Positions 41,972-51,266 of a stretch of 55,973 bases of DNA are shown one piece after another; position 1 is the stretch's first letter, and every line of letters begins with the position of its first letter. The notes under the pieces are model-generated. The model was not told where the DNA came from. It was given only the letters and a program-made list of their open reading frames with translations, and did not search any database. Source of the stretch: an uncultured Chromatiaceae bacterium (lineage in GTDB: Bacteria; Pseudomonadota; Gammaproteobacteria; Enterobacterales; Alteromonadaceae); NCBI GenBank assembly GCA_946482325.1, contig CAMLRA010000009.1:1-55973 (forward strand). Reading direction: 5' to 3'. Position numbers and translations under genes: made by a program.

Positions 41972-43408
41972 ATGGATTTTTTACCGGCCACAGCCCTGAC
42001 ATTCAGCCCTTTACTGGCATTTGCGTTGTTATTGCTGGTTGGCGCCCTGGGTGGCTATTTGGCGCACCTGACACGCTGGCTCCCCAGTATCACCGGCTTT
42101 ATGGCTGTGGGTTTTCTGATAGGGCCCAGTGGTCTGGGATTACTGGATAAGCACACGCTGGCGGATGCCCGGTTCCTGGTCGATATTGCGTTGGCGCTGA
42201 TCCTGTACCGGCTTGGCACTTCACTGGATTTACGATTTATCCGTCAGCACAAGGCGCTGGTGCTGACGTCGCTGGCCGAAGCCAGTGTCACTTTTATCGC
42301 CTGTTTTGTTGTGTTGCATGGGCTGGATTTCAGCCCGGTGTTGTCAGCCCTGATCAGCGCCATTCTGATTTCTTCATCGCCGGCGGTGCTGTTGCACGTC
42401 GCCCACGAATCCGGAGCCAAAGGCCCGGTCACCGAAACCGCAAAAACTTTGGTGGCACTGAATAATTGCTGGTCTTTTCTGGTATTTGCCGCAGTCATTC
42501 CTGCTTTATTGCTGGATCAGCAGGCCGGATTAAGCCAGGTGATTCTGCAGCCGTTGTATTTATTGTTTGGCTCGGCTTGTCTGGGCGTCCTGATTGGCGT
42601 GCTGCTGCATTTTTTATGTGTGCGGACCCAAACCGCCGCGCAATACAAAATGGCACTGGTGATCGGTAGCCTGATGCTGACTTTAGCCATGGCGCAGCAG
42701 CTGCAGCTGTCGGCGCTGTTTGCGCCTTTGCTGGTGGGGATCACTGTGCGCAGTCTGGAACGCGGCCCCTTAGTGTCTGAACTGAATTTTGGTGCTGCTT
42801 TTGAGCTGTTTTTTATTGTGTTATTTGTCTTTGCCGGCGCCAAATTGCAGCTCAGTGCGCTGTGGCAGTTTGGTCTGGTGATTGTTTCACTGGTCGCTGT
42901 GCGTTCTGTTGCCAAAGTACTGATGGTTTGGCTGGCGGGAGCTGCACAGCGTCAAAGTGCAAGGGCCAGTGCCGGTACCGGTCTGTTGTTGGTGCCGATG
43001 GCTGGTTTGGCGATTGGTCTGGCGCAAACCAGCAGTGGCCTCAGTAACGAACATGCTGCAGTGATCAGCGCCGTGGTACTGGGCGCGGTCACTTTGTTTG
43101 AAACTATTGGTCCGCCGCTCGCAGCCTTTGCCTTCCGGTTTACCGGTGAAGCAGGGCGGGCACACCAAGATCAACTGCCCGCAGCGGCGAGCCTGAGTCA
43201 AGCGGACAGCTGGTCGGCACCGGGCCCGCTGGTACAAATGCGCTGGCGGGGCCATACATCAGGGAAAGCTGATATTCAAGCTGCTGATGTTCCTGCTATT
43301 ATCACAGAACCTGATCTGACTGTCGGAGTTGGTCCTGATGCAGTTTCCTCCACAAATAAAACAACAAAGCTGTCACGACTGTTTAAGTGGCGCCGATCTG
43401 GGGTTTGA
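41972..43408 (+). CDS. CPA2-family cation:proton antiporter (Kef-type membrane domain)
   Basis: 478 aa with about 12 transmembrane helices (for example LLAFALLLLVGALGGYLAHL). LPSITGFMAVGFLIGPSGLGLL and ALILYRLGTSLDLRFIR are the CPA2 core. The last ~80 residues are a soluble tail without the Rossmann TrkA-N domain of KefB/KefC. GGAG lies seven nt before the ATG. Its last 71 nt overlap the EAL gene in another frame. Ion specificity (K+ or Na+) is unknown. Confidence 0.87.
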   Translation: MDFLPATALTFSPLLAFALLLLVGALGGYLAHLTRWLPSITGFMAVGFLIGPSGLGLLDKHTLADARFLVDIALALILYRLGTSLDLRFIRQHKALVLTSLAEASVTFIACFVVLHGLDFSPVLSALISAILISSSPAVLLHVAHESGAKGPVTETAKTLVALNNCWSFLVFAAVIPALLLDQQAGLSQVILQPLYLLFGSACLGVLIGVLLHFLCVRTQTAAQYKMALVIGSLMLTLAMAQQLQLSALFAPLLVGITVRSLERGPLVSELNFGAAFELFFIVLFVFAGAKLQLSALWQFGLVIVSLVAVRSVAKVLMVWLAGAAQRQSARASAGTGLLLVPMAGLAIGLAQTSSGLSNEHAAVISAVVLGAVTLFETIGPPLAAFAFRFTGEAGRAHQDQLPAAASLSQADSWSAPGPLVQMRWRGHTSGKADIQAADVPAIITEPDLTVGVGPDAVSSTNKTTKLSRLFKWRRSGV

Positions 43409-44111
43409 ACTTCGAATGGCGTTTCAGCCGATTATCGAATGGACCAGCCAGTCGATTGTCGGCTACGAAGCTTTAGTTCGTGGTGCGCAGGGCGAAGGCG
43501 CGGCCGCTGTGCTGGCTAAAGTGACTGACCAGAATAAATACTATTTTGATCAGGCCTGCCGGGTCAAAGCCATTGAAACCGCCACCAGACTCGGCCTCAA
43601 CAAGCTGCTCAGCATTAATTTTATGCCCAATGCGGTGTATAACCCGGAAACCTGCATCCGCGCGACGATCGAAGCCGCTGATTTATATGGTTTTGATATC
43701 CGTAACATCATGTTTGAAGTGACTGAAGGCGAGCAAATTCTCAGTCACAGCCATCTGCTGAAAATCTTTCAAAGTTATGCCGCGCGCGGTTTTATCACCG
43801 CCATCGACGACTTCGGCGCTGGGTTTGCCCATGAAGACTGGTTACATTCGCTCAAACCCCGGGTGCTGAAATTGGATATGGCGCTGATCCGGGATATTGA
43901 TCAATCCGCTGAAAAACAACAAAGAATGCAGCAAATCCTCAGACAATGTGCGCTACTCGGCTGCAAAGTGCTGGCGGAAGGGGTTGAAACAGCCGCTGAG
44001 CTGGTTTATCTGGCAGCGCAGGGCATTGACTGGTTTCAGGGTTATTTCTTCGCCAGACCCCAGCTGGAGCAGCTGCAAAGCGAGGCTGAACTGAGCTGCT
44101 GGCAACAATAA
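43338..44111 (+). CDS. EAL-domain c-di-GMP phosphodiesterase
   Basis: 257 aa from the ATG at 43338 (GGAG nine nt upstream), stand-alone EAL domain. The key residues are present: EAL in GYEALVRG, Asn in SINFMPNA, Glu in MFEVTEGEQIL, DDFGAG, Lys in VLKLDMALI, EGVE and QGYFFARP. So it should be active in cutting c-di-GMP. A short N-terminus with a CxxC-like pair (SCHDC) precedes the domain. The start lies 71 nt inside the antiporter gene; a later start would cut into the first EAL strand. Confidence 0.88.
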   Translation: MQFPPQIKQQSCHDCLSGADLGFELRMAFQPIIEWTSQSIVGYEALVRGAQGEGAAAVLAKVTDQNKYYFDQACRVKAIETATRLGLNKLLSINFMPNAVYNPETCIRATIEAADLYGFDIRNIMFEVTEGEQILSHSHLLKIFQSYAARGFITAIDDFGAGFAHEDWLHSLKPRVLKLDMALIRDIDQSAEKQQRMQQILRQCALLGCKVLAEGVETAAELVYLAAQGIDWFQGYFFARPQLEQLQSEAELSCWQQ

Positions 44112-44329
44112 ACCAGCCCGCGCCCTTGGTTGATTTTTATCGAACATCTTTCCATAAAGCCATCTAAACACCTAAAAGTCTGTTTTGTTGCTGATTTTGT
44201 AATCTGTCAGTGTTGAGTACCAACAAAAATCGGGTTAGGGTGAGATGAAACTGCAGAAAAAAACGCCAAAGCGCGCTCTTAAGCGGCTGCGGGCAACAAG
44301 GCAGGCAATGCAACGAGGAGAGTGGGAAG

Positions 44330-46960
44330 ATGTCGCAATATGCTGCCTTAAGAGCAAACGTCGGTTTGCTTGGCACACAATTAGGGGATACGGTCCGTAA
44401 TCAGCTGGGGCCCGCGGTGTTAGAGCGGATTGAGCAGATCCGATCTCTGGCCAAACAGGCACGTTCCGGTACCGAACAACAAGATCAGCAGTTAAAACAA
44501 ATTCTCGCTGGCCTGACCGATGACGAGATCCTGCCGGTCGCCCGTGCTTTTGCGCAGTTCCTCAATCTGGCTAACCTGGCCGAGCAACATCACACCATCA
44601 GTAAAGCCGGCGCTGCCTCTATTGAAAAACCTCAGCCGCTGCAGGAATTACTGACTTTATTACAAACCCAGCAAGTGGATGTCGAAAAAACTCGTCAGGC
44701 GGTAGCCGACTTATCCATCGAGCTGGTACTGACGGCGCACCCGACTGAAGTCACCCGCCGCACGCTGATTTATAAGCTGACGCAAATTGCAGATTGTCTG
44801 GCGCAGCGTGAGCAGGAATTATCCGGCCATCAGCTGGCGCGGCTCGATGCGCGCTTGAGCGATTTGATCACTCAGGCCTGGCATACCAATGAAATCCGTG
44901 AGCAGCGCCCGACGCCGGTCGATGAAGCCAAATCCGGTTTTGCCGTCATTGAAACCTCGTTGTGGCAGGCGATTCCGGAATTTATCCGCGAGCTGGACGA
45001 AGCTTTAACCCCGGTGCTGGGTCATGGTCTGGCGCTGGATGCCGCGCCTATCCGTTTCTCCAGCTGGATGGGCGGCGATCGTGATGGTAACCCTTTTGTC
45101 ACCGCTAAGGTCACCCGTCAGGTGCTGTTGCTCAGTCGCTGGAAAGCGGCCGATTTATTTGCCCAGGATCTGGATGTGCTGGGCAACGAACTGTCGATGA
45201 ATCTGGCCAATGCCGCATTGCAGGCGGCGGTGCCGGGCTCGACCGAGCCGTACCGCGATCTGCTAAAAACCTTACGTGGCAAGCTGCTGCACACCCGCGA
45301 CTGGCTGACCGAAGCGCTGAAACACGACCGGCTGCAGCGGCCGGATGATTTACTCTGGCACAATCAGCAACTGTTAGAGCCGCTTCTGCTGTGTTACCAC
45401 TCGCTGCGCGACTGCAAAATGGATGTGATCGCCAACGGCCTGCTGCTGGATACGATCCGCCGTGCTTATGCCTTTGGTCTGACACTGTTAAAACTCGATG
45501 TGCGGCAGGAATCCGGCCGTCACACTCAGGTATTCAGCGAATTCACCCAATATCTTGGCATTGGCGACTATGCGCATTGGGAAGAACCGGCACGCCAGGC
45601 GTTTTTACTCAATGAACTGGCCAGCAAACGACCGTTATTCCCGCGCAACTGGCAGCCAAGCGCTGAAGTGCGTGAGGTGCTGGACACCTGCGACATTATC
45701 GCGCGCCACGGCGCTGAAGCGTTATCGACGTATGTGATTTCGATGGCTGGCAAACCTTCCGATGTGCTGGCGGTGCAGCTGTTGCTGAAAGAAGCCGGTA
45801 TCAGCTTCCCGATGCGCGTCGCGCCTTTATTTGAAACTCTGGCCGATTTAACCAACGCGCCGGAATGTATCAGCAAGTTGCTGGCGATTGACTGGTACCG
45901 CGGTTATATTCAGGGCAAACAGGAAGTGATGATCGGTTATTCCGATTCCGCCAAAGACGCTGGCGCTATCGCTGCTGCCTGGGCGCAATACAGCGCACAG
46001 GAGGCCTTAGTGGCGATTTGTGCCCAGGCCAAAGTACAGCTGACGTTGTTCCACGGCCGTGGCGGCACTATCGGCCGTGGCGGTGGTCCGGCGCACGCGG
46101 CGATTTTGTCGCAGCCACCGGGCAGTCTGGCCGGCGGCATGCGCGTGACTGAACAAGGCGAAATGATCCGCTTTAAGTTCGGTTTATCCAAATTGGCGCA
46201 GCGTTCATTGGCGCTGTATGCCTCGGCAGTGCTGGAAGGGGTGTTATTACCACCACCAGTGCCTAAAGCCGAATGGCGCGCGTTGATGGCACAGCTGGCG
46301 ACGACCTCCTGTGATGCTTATCGTGCTGTAGTGCGGCATCACCCGGAATTTGTACCTTATTTCCGCGCGGCGACGCCGGAGCTGGAACTGGGTCAGTTAC
46401 CGCTTGGGAGCCGGCCGCCGAAACGGAATCCAAATGGCGGTGTCGAGAGTTTGCGGGCTATTCCGTGGATCTTCGCCTGGTCACAAAACCGGCTGATGTT
46501 GCCGGCCTGGCTTGGGGCCGGTTCCGCGCTGGCCGAAGCCGTGGCGCAAGGCAAAACCGTATTACTGCATGAAATGCGGGCGCAGTGGCCGTTTTTTGCT
46601 ACCCGCTTGTCGATGCTGGAAATGGTGTACCTCAAAGCCGACGCGCAAATCGCCGCTTACTACGACGAAAAACTGGTGCCTGAACATTTGCTGGGGCTCG
46701 GTGAGCAACTACGCAGCCAGCTATCGGCTGATACGGCGTTGTTGTTGCAGCTGATCGACCGACCGGATTTAATGGCCAATGAAGCCTGGATCCGCGAGTC
46801 GATTATGCTCAGAAACACCTATGTCGACCCACTGCATATTCTGCAGGTGGAATTATTAAAACGGGTCCGCCATGCGCCGGAAACTGTCAATGACAACATC
46901 AAACGTGCGCTGATGGTGACCATCGCAGGTATCGCCGCCGGGATGCGCAACTCGGGTTAA
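44330..46960 (+). CDS. ppc: Phosphoenolpyruvate carboxylase
   Basis: 876 aa (E. coli 883). It makes oxaloacetate from PEP and bicarbonate to refill the TCA cycle. Catalytic H137 in LTAHPTEVTRRTL; SSWMGGDRDGNPFVT; the PEP/effector loop FHGRGGTIGRGGGPAHAAI; SRPPKRNPNGGVESLRAIPWIFAWSQNRLMLPAWLG by family pattern; and the C-terminal MRNSG. GAGGAGAGTGGGAAG precedes the ATG. A clear terminator follows, so it is a single-gene unit with a ~218 bp leader region. Confidence 0.97.
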   Translation: MSQYAALRANVGLLGTQLGDTVRNQLGPAVLERIEQIRSLAKQARSGTEQQDQQLKQILAGLTDDEILPVARAFAQFLNLANLAEQHHTISKAGAASIEKPQPLQELLTLLQTQQVDVEKTRQAVADLSIELVLTAHPTEVTRRTLIYKLTQIADCLAQREQELSGHQLARLDARLSDLITQAWHTNEIREQRPTPVDEAKSGFAVIETSLWQAIPEFIRELDEALTPVLGHGLALDAAPIRFSSWMGGDRDGNPFVTAKVTRQVLLLSRWKAADLFAQDLDVLGNELSMNLANAALQAAVPGSTEPYRDLLKTLRGKLLHTRDWLTEALKHDRLQRPDDLLWHNQQLLEPLLLCYHSLRDCKMDVIANGLLLDTIRRAYAFGLTLLKLDVRQESGRHTQVFSEFTQYLGIGDYAHWEEPARQAFLLNELASKRPLFPRNWQPSAEVREVLDTCDIIARHGAEALSTYVISMAGKPSDVLAVQLLLKEAGISFPMRVAPLFETLADLTNAPECISKLLAIDWYRGYIQGKQEVMIGYSDSAKDAGAIAAAWAQYSAQEALVAICAQAKVQLTLFHGRGGTIGRGGGPAHAAILSQPPGSLAGGMRVTEQGEMIRFKFGLSKLAQRSLALYASAVLEGVLLPPPVPKAEWRALMAQLATTSCDAYRAVVRHHPEFVPYFRAATPELELGQLPLGSRPPKRNPNGGVESLRAIPWIFAWSQNRLMLPAWLGAGSALAEAVAQGKTVLLHEMRAQWPFFATRLSMLEMVYLKADAQIAAYYDEKLVPEHLLGLGEQLRSQLSADTALLLQLIDRPDLMANEAWIRESIMLRNTYVDPLHILQVELLKRVRHAPETVNDNIKRALMVTIAGIAAGMRNSG

Positions 46961-46976
46961 TCGCATCTCAAAAGAC

Positions 46977-47012
46977 AAAACCCGTGTTTGCTGCTGCAAA
47001 CGCGGGTTTTTT
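46977..47012 (+). terminator. Rho-independent terminator after ppc
   Basis: AAAA, then CCCGTGTTTG, loop CTGCTG, CAAACGCGGG and six T. One G-T pair in a 10-bp stem. Confidence 0.9.
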
Positions 47013-47095
47013 GTTTTTTCAACCGCACCATTGATCGCGCGGTCGGGTTCGGCGTATTGAGAGAACATTCTGCAGTCACGTTTTGGAAGAGGTCT

Positions 47096-47491
47096 ATGTC
47101 AATGCTGACCCTGTTTTATGATGGCTTTTGCCCCCTGTGCGTCCGCGAAATGGTGCAGCTGCGTCAGCTGGACCCAGCGGGGCAAGCACTGACATTGGTC
47201 GACATTCAACAGACAGATATGCCGGCGCTGTATCCGCAAATTGACGCGGCCGAAGCCGGGCGGATTTTGTTGTCGCTGACCGCCGATGGCCGGATTTTAC
47301 GTGGGTTGGATTCAACGCATGCCGCCTGGTCTGCAGTAGGCAAAGGCCACAGAACAGCGTTTTTACGCTGGCCTGTTATTCGCTGGTTTGCCGACAAACT
47401 CTATCTGTGGTTTGCCGCCAACCGTTACCGGGTGTCGTATTGGCTGACCGGTCAGTCGCGCTGCGACAGCGGCAGCTGCAGCCGCCGCTAA
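47096..47491 (+). CDS. DCC-family thiol-disulfide oxidoreductase-like protein (DUF393)
   Basis: 131 aa from the ATG at 47096 (GGAAGAGG upstream); another ATG at 47102 is possible. LTLFYDGFCPLCVREM holds the DGxCPxC motif that names the family, a thioredoxin-like fold of unknown role. LVDIQQTD and the hydrophobic AVGKGHRTAFLRWPVIRWFADKLYLWFAANRYRVSYWL by pattern fit. Four further cysteines lie at the C-terminus (RCDSGSCSRR). Confidence 0.87.
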   Translation: MSMLTLFYDGFCPLCVREMVQLRQLDPAGQALTLVDIQQTDMPALYPQIDAAEAGRILLSLTADGRILRGLDSTHAAWSAVGKGHRTAFLRWPVIRWFADKLYLWFAANRYRVSYWLTGQSRCDSGSCSRR

Positions 47492-47505
47492 AGCGCCATC
47501 GTCAG

Positions 47506-48147
47506 TTATTCAGTGGCAACTGTCTGGTCTTTCGGCTGCTGCATACGTTCTCTGAAATCCTGTAATCCTTGTTGGATCAGGCTGTAAGTCTCGTCGATAT
47601 CGTCTGCCACTTTGCCTTCGAGTTTTTTCAGCCCAGTCAGAATGTCACGCGCATCAGCGAAACCCTGATCAATGCCTTTGCCAATTTCCTGCATAAATTG
47701 CTCTAAGCCGTCTTCGTCATTCAATTCAGGGTTTTGCTCGCGAAATGCCTGATAAAAATTGGTGGCAAAACCGACGATGCGATCGGCAGTGGCCTGCGGA
47801 GAGGTGTCTTCGTTGTTGTAGGTTTTCGTCAGGCCGGCTTCGGCGGTGGCCCCGGTACTGTTGTCTGCGCTGCTGTCTTCACTTTGTGGCGCTTGTGCTG
47901 TGAGGCGTTTTTCCACCGCGTCGCTGATGGCGCGATACAACAGGTTCATCGCTTTATTGTCAGATTGCAGGCTCAGTGACAGCTGATTATCCAGAATGGT
48001 CTGATTCAGCTGACGCCGGTTTTCGGCGGATAGTTCGCTGGCGCTGGGTTTCGTGGTTTGGTTGTTGATGGAGGTTGTGTTGGATTCAGTTGGACTGTTG
48101 GCCTGATAACGGCTGGCGGCGCTATTGACGGTCGGTTGGATACTCAT
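47506..48147 (-). CDS. DUF5610 domain protein
   Basis: 213 aa from the ATG at 48147 (AGGGA upstream); an ATG at 48165 would add six residues. The first ~45 residues are Ser/Thr/Asn-rich and disordered. Then RRQLNQTILDNQLSLSLQSDNKAMNLLYRAISDAVEKRL by pattern matches DUF5610. A Ser-rich linker and FATNFYQAFREQNPELNDEDGLEQFMQEIGKGIDQGFADARDIL by pattern follow. No signal peptide. Function unknown. Convergent with the DCC gene, 14 nt apart. Confidence 0.78.
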   Translation of the reverse strand: MSIQPTVNSAASRYQANSPTESNTTSINNQTTKPSASELSAENRRQLNQTILDNQLSLSLQSDNKAMNLLYRAISDAVEKRLTAQAPQSEDSSADNSTGATAEAGLTKTYNNEDTSPQATADRIVGFATNFYQAFREQNPELNDEDGLEQFMQEIGKGIDQGFADARDILTGLKKLEGKVADDIDETYSLIQQGLQDFRERMQQPKDQTVATE

Positions 48148-48289
48148 GGTGGTAGTTCCCTGCATGGCTTAGACAGACTATAGCTGCGTTATCGGCAGGA
48201 AATTGCCGCAACTTGAGCAAAAAATTGCCGGTGTCGTGAATTACCGTCGCTGGGCCGGTATGTACCGGCCCGTAGCGTCAACAACCGGG

Positions 48290-48652
48290 TTAGAAGCCGG
48301 TTTCAAACTGGGCTGTAGCCGACACCGATTCATAAGTCCCGTTGGTGTAGAGCACGATAGCGCTGACCACATGTTCCTGATATGGCGAGATTTTAAAGTT
48401 ACAGGTTGTAGAAGTGGCTGAACAGTTCTGACCGCCTTGCCAGATCACCTGTGCCACCGGTGCGGCCAGATTCTGGATGCGGAAATAAGCGGTGACCGGG
48501 TTGTAGTTCATGCTGTAGTTCATGCCAAAACAATAACCACCCCAGCCACTATTTTGCGTCGTGCCGACGCGGCATTCCATATCGGCAGCCTGTGCTGAAC
48601 CTGTTGCCATAGCACCAAGTAATAGTGCCGCGCTCAGTAATGATTTTTTCAT
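48290..48652 (-). CDS. Small secreted protein, no family recognised
   Basis: 120 aa from the ATG at 48652 (AGGGACAATATC upstream). Signal peptide MKKSLLSAALLLGAMATGSAQA. The mature part of ~97 residues has four cysteines (ECRVG, GYCFG, QNCSA, TTCNF), likely two disulfides, and a beta-rich look (VIWQGGQNCSATSTTCNFKISPYQEHVV by eye). It probably acts in the periplasm or outside the cell. Flanked by the DUF5610 and SGNH-like genes, each with its own spacing. Confidence 0.75.
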   Translation of the reverse strand: MKKSLLSAALLLGAMATGSAQAADMECRVGTTQNSGWGGYCFGMNYSMNYNPVTAYFRIQNLAAPVAQVIWQGGQNCSATSTTCNFKISPYQEHVVSAIVLYTNGTYESVSATAQFETGF

Positions 48653-48790
48653 GATATTGTCCCTTGGATTGTTGTGACACATAGCTGTTTTTTCAGCGCC
48701 GGAGCGTCCGGTCAGTCCAACGCTAACCTGCTATCCGGCGATAAAACATGTCTGTGTCGCAAAAATCACAACAATATCTGAACTTTATCA

Positions 48791-48809
48791 AGGCGCTGTC
48801 AAAGCGCCT
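48791..48809 (-). terminator. Hairpin at the end of the SGNH-like gene
   Basis: AGGCGCT (48791-48797) pairs with AGCGCCT (48803-48809), abutting the stop codon of the minus-strand gene. A T-run is missing, so termination is uncertain. Confidence 0.35.
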
Positions 48810-49633
48810 CAGAACGGGCAAGGCGGATATTGGCGGATGCCTGCCGAAGCCGCCTGTCGCAAAATGCGCTGCGTCGCGATTGGGACTGTCAGCGCTGGCA
48901 GATCGGGCAAAGCCTCTGCCGGCTGGCCACTGATCACCTGATATAAAATGTATGCCGTCAGCAAAGCGCCGGCCGGCGCGGCGTGATTGCCGTCGTCACT
49001 GTGTAGCGGTAAATCTGGCCATTGTTGCAATACCTGATCCCAAACCGGACCGATCGGCGCAACACAGGCAGCTTGTTCGGCGGCGATTTGCTGATGCAGC
49101 AGAAAAATCCGCATGCCTTCTTCGTGGTTCCCCGCGCGTGGATGTTCCGGAAAAAGTACCGGCGTGACGCCACGGGCTTTCGCCAGCGCTATCCAGCTTT
49201 TGGCCCCGGCTGTTGAATAGTTGTAGAGCCCGGTTGTTGAGTATTTCTGTGCTTGCAGAATCAGATGAGTCCAGCTGCCGGATTCCAGCAAAGGCCGGCT
49301 GACCTGGTCGTCTAACCGCTCATCCAGATATGCGGCACCACCGGCGCGCAGCGTGCCGACCGTTTTGCCGGTGCCCTGTTGCAACAGCAGCTGTAAAGTG
49401 CCGGGCAGGTTATGGCTGCCACTATGGCTATTACCAAACAGCAGAATTTGCTGCGGATCCAGCTTGCGATTGTCCGGCACCTGCAGATTGGCCCCCAACA
49501 CCGGGTCTTGCACCGGCGGGTTATTGGCGACTGGAGGAGAGCTGACGGCAGGTGCTGTGTTGGTTTGCTGGCCGCCACAAGCCAGTAAAAATAGCGAAAT
49601 CAGCCAGATAAACCGCCAGTGGTACAAGCGCAT
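48809..49633 (-). CDS. Lipoprotein with SGNH-hydrolase-like motifs
   Basis: 274 aa. The lipobox LLAC with following GG predicts a lipoprotein. After a Pro/Asn-rich linker, ILLFGNSHSGSHNL resembles SGNH block I with Ser in GNSHS instead of GDSL. HLILQAQKYS could be block III. LHSDDGNHAAPAGALLTAY matches block V (Asp-x-x-His). Together they form a plausible Ser-Asp-His triad. SGNH enzymes remove acyl groups from glycans, lipids or peptidoglycan. Substrate unknown. Confidence 0.65.
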   Translation of the reverse strand: MRLYHWRFIWLISLFLLACGGQQTNTAPAVSSPPVANNPPVQDPVLGANLQVPDNRKLDPQQILLFGNSHSGSHNLPGTLQLLLQQGTGKTVGTLRAGGAAYLDERLDDQVSRPLLESGSWTHLILQAQKYSTTGLYNYSTAGAKSWIALAKARGVTPVLFPEHPRAGNHEEGMRIFLLHQQIAAEQAACVAPIGPVWDQVLQQWPDLPLHSDDGNHAAPAGALLTAYILYQVISGQPAEALPDLPALTVPIATQRILRQAASAGIRQYPPCPF

Positions 49634-49889
49634 CGCGTCAGTCCTGCGAAAAGGGAGTGATGACTGAGCCTAAAGGCTGGCGCTAACACTGTGCGACCAA
49701 TGGTGACCAGCGGGTGTGATTTGGGGTGGTGCTGCAGGTTCCCTGTTTCAACAGCCATCGCTGCATAATTTTGTATCTAATTCGTTATATATTTTTAAAC
49801 AATTGCTTTGCAGATGTTTGTGGTTGCTGCCAAAATCGGTTTCTTCCGGTACCGCTGCCGATTTAACCATATGAATGATAAGGATATTG

Positions 49890-50510
49890 ATGCGTATATT
49901 ATTGGTTGTACAAAGCTTGATTATCGCCGGGTTGATTTTCTATATCTTCAGTTTGCAACAACAGCTGGAAAGGCTGCAGGCGGTCACCATCTTGCCGCGG
50001 ACCAGTCAACCTCAACCAGTGCCGGCAACTGAAGTGACTCAGACTGTGGTGGCCCAGGCGCTCCCTCCCACCAGCGGCGATGACGATGCTGAGGCGGCAC
50101 CGTCCAATCTGCCGGCAGCAAAGACGCTGGGCGCGACTGAACAACCGGTGACCGCGGTGGCCGAGGCTGTAGCGACGACGCAGGTTTCCACCGACCCGGC
50201 AACGGATTTTGGCGATCAGCAGACAGATTTTAGCTGGGCACCGGAATTCAGCAGTCAGCTCAGCGGGATGTTTCAGCAGTCGGAGTTATTACAAAACCTC
50301 AAGGTCAAAGACATCGAGTGCCGGCATTCGTTGTGCCGTGTGCAGATTTACCAGGAAGATCAGGATGCATTGCATCTTGGTGTTGCTATTGGCAGTGCGC
50401 TGGAAGTGTCGGGCTTCGCCGACCACGCCTATCAATTTGCCACGCAGAGTGAAAATGGCATTTTTACGGTTTATGTTGGTCGCGACAGAAACAGTATCCA
50501 GTTGCAATAA
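49890..50510 (+). CDS. Single-pass membrane protein of unknown function
   Basis: 206 aa from the ATG at 49890 (AAGGA five nt before). An ATG at 49875 is in frame but poorly placed. One N-terminal transmembrane helix (RILLVVQSLIIAGLIFYIF) is followed by a short coil, a long acidic and Thr/Ala-rich linker and a compact C-terminal domain (about 130-206) with two cysteines (IECRHSLCRVQIY). That CxxxxxC pattern in a small domain may be a disulfide or metal site. No family recognised. Isolated. Confidence 0.72.
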   Translation: MRILLVVQSLIIAGLIFYIFSLQQQLERLQAVTILPRTSQPQPVPATEVTQTVVAQALPPTSGDDDAEAAPSNLPAAKTLGATEQPVTAVAEAVATTQVSTDPATDFGDQQTDFSWAPEFSSQLSGMFQQSELLQNLKVKDIECRHSLCRVQIYQEDQDALHLGVAIGSALEVSGFADHAYQFATQSENGIFTVYVGRDRNSIQLQ

Positions 50511-50630
50511 AAAATGGCGCTGATTGCAGCTCCTCTTTTCACCTTCATCTCAGCACCTGTTCAGGAGCAGATCTTGATAACTTCCACGCCAATCCCTGTG
50601 GATGAGTGCTGAAGATTTGGGTGAGCCGGT

Positions 50631-51266
50631 TTAATGACTATCCAAAATACCCAACTGCAAAGCTTTGCGGATTAACTGGGCGCTGTTATTGACGCCGAGT
50701 TTACGCATCAGATTTTCGCGGTGTTTGTCGGTGGTTTTTGGCGACAAACTCAGTTGCTCGGCGATTTGTGCATTGCTGAAGCCTTCACAGACCAACCGCA
50801 TGATCTGGAATTCACGGGGCGTGAGTTCCAGCTGAACAGTCCCAAGTAACAATTGCACCGAGGCGCTGATATAGGGTTCGCCACACATAACTGCAGCAAT
50901 CGCCTCACGTAATTCTGCAGCATCGCCATTTTTCTGCAGCACCGCATCTGCGCCTGCTTGTGCTACTTGCTGTAACAATTGCGCAGACTGACTGCCGGTT
51001 AAGACGATGATTTTCATCGCGGGCCAGCGCTGTTTCAGATACTGGATTTCGGCCCCGGTATCCCCGCCTGGCATATGATAGTCCAGCAACAGCAGTGCAG
51101 GTTCTGTTGCCTTTACCGTCGATCTCAGCTCTGTTAGGCTGCTCAGTTCAGCCACCAGCTGAATGTCGGAATAGGTCAATAATAATAATTTCAGACCGTC
51201 ACGGAATATTTGATGGTCGTCAGCCAGCAACAAGCGGATTGGCGCGTTTTGTGGAACTTCATTCAT
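50631..51266 (-). CDS. NarL/FixJ-type response regulator
   Basis: 211 aa from the ATG at 51266. Receiver domain: DD at LLLADDHQIFRDG, phosphoacceptor D62 in LLLLDYHMPGG, then IIVLTGSQSAQ and the Lys in ADAVLQKNG. C-terminal LuxR-type helix-turn-helix: LTPREFQIMRLVCEGFSNAQIAEQLSLSPKTTDKHRENLMRKL by pattern. The histidine kinase gene is divergent and the two start codons overlap in CATG, so they are very likely partners. Confidence 0.93.
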   Translation of the reverse strand: MNEVPQNAPIRLLLADDHQIFRDGLKLLLLTYSDIQLVAELSSLTELRSTVKATEPALLLLDYHMPGGDTGAEIQYLKQRWPAMKIIVLTGSQSAQLLQQVAQAGADAVLQKNGDAAELREAIAAVMCGEPYISASVQLLLGTVQLELTPREFQIMRLVCEGFSNAQIAEQLSLSPKTTDKHRENLMRKLGVNNSAQLIRKALQLGILDSH

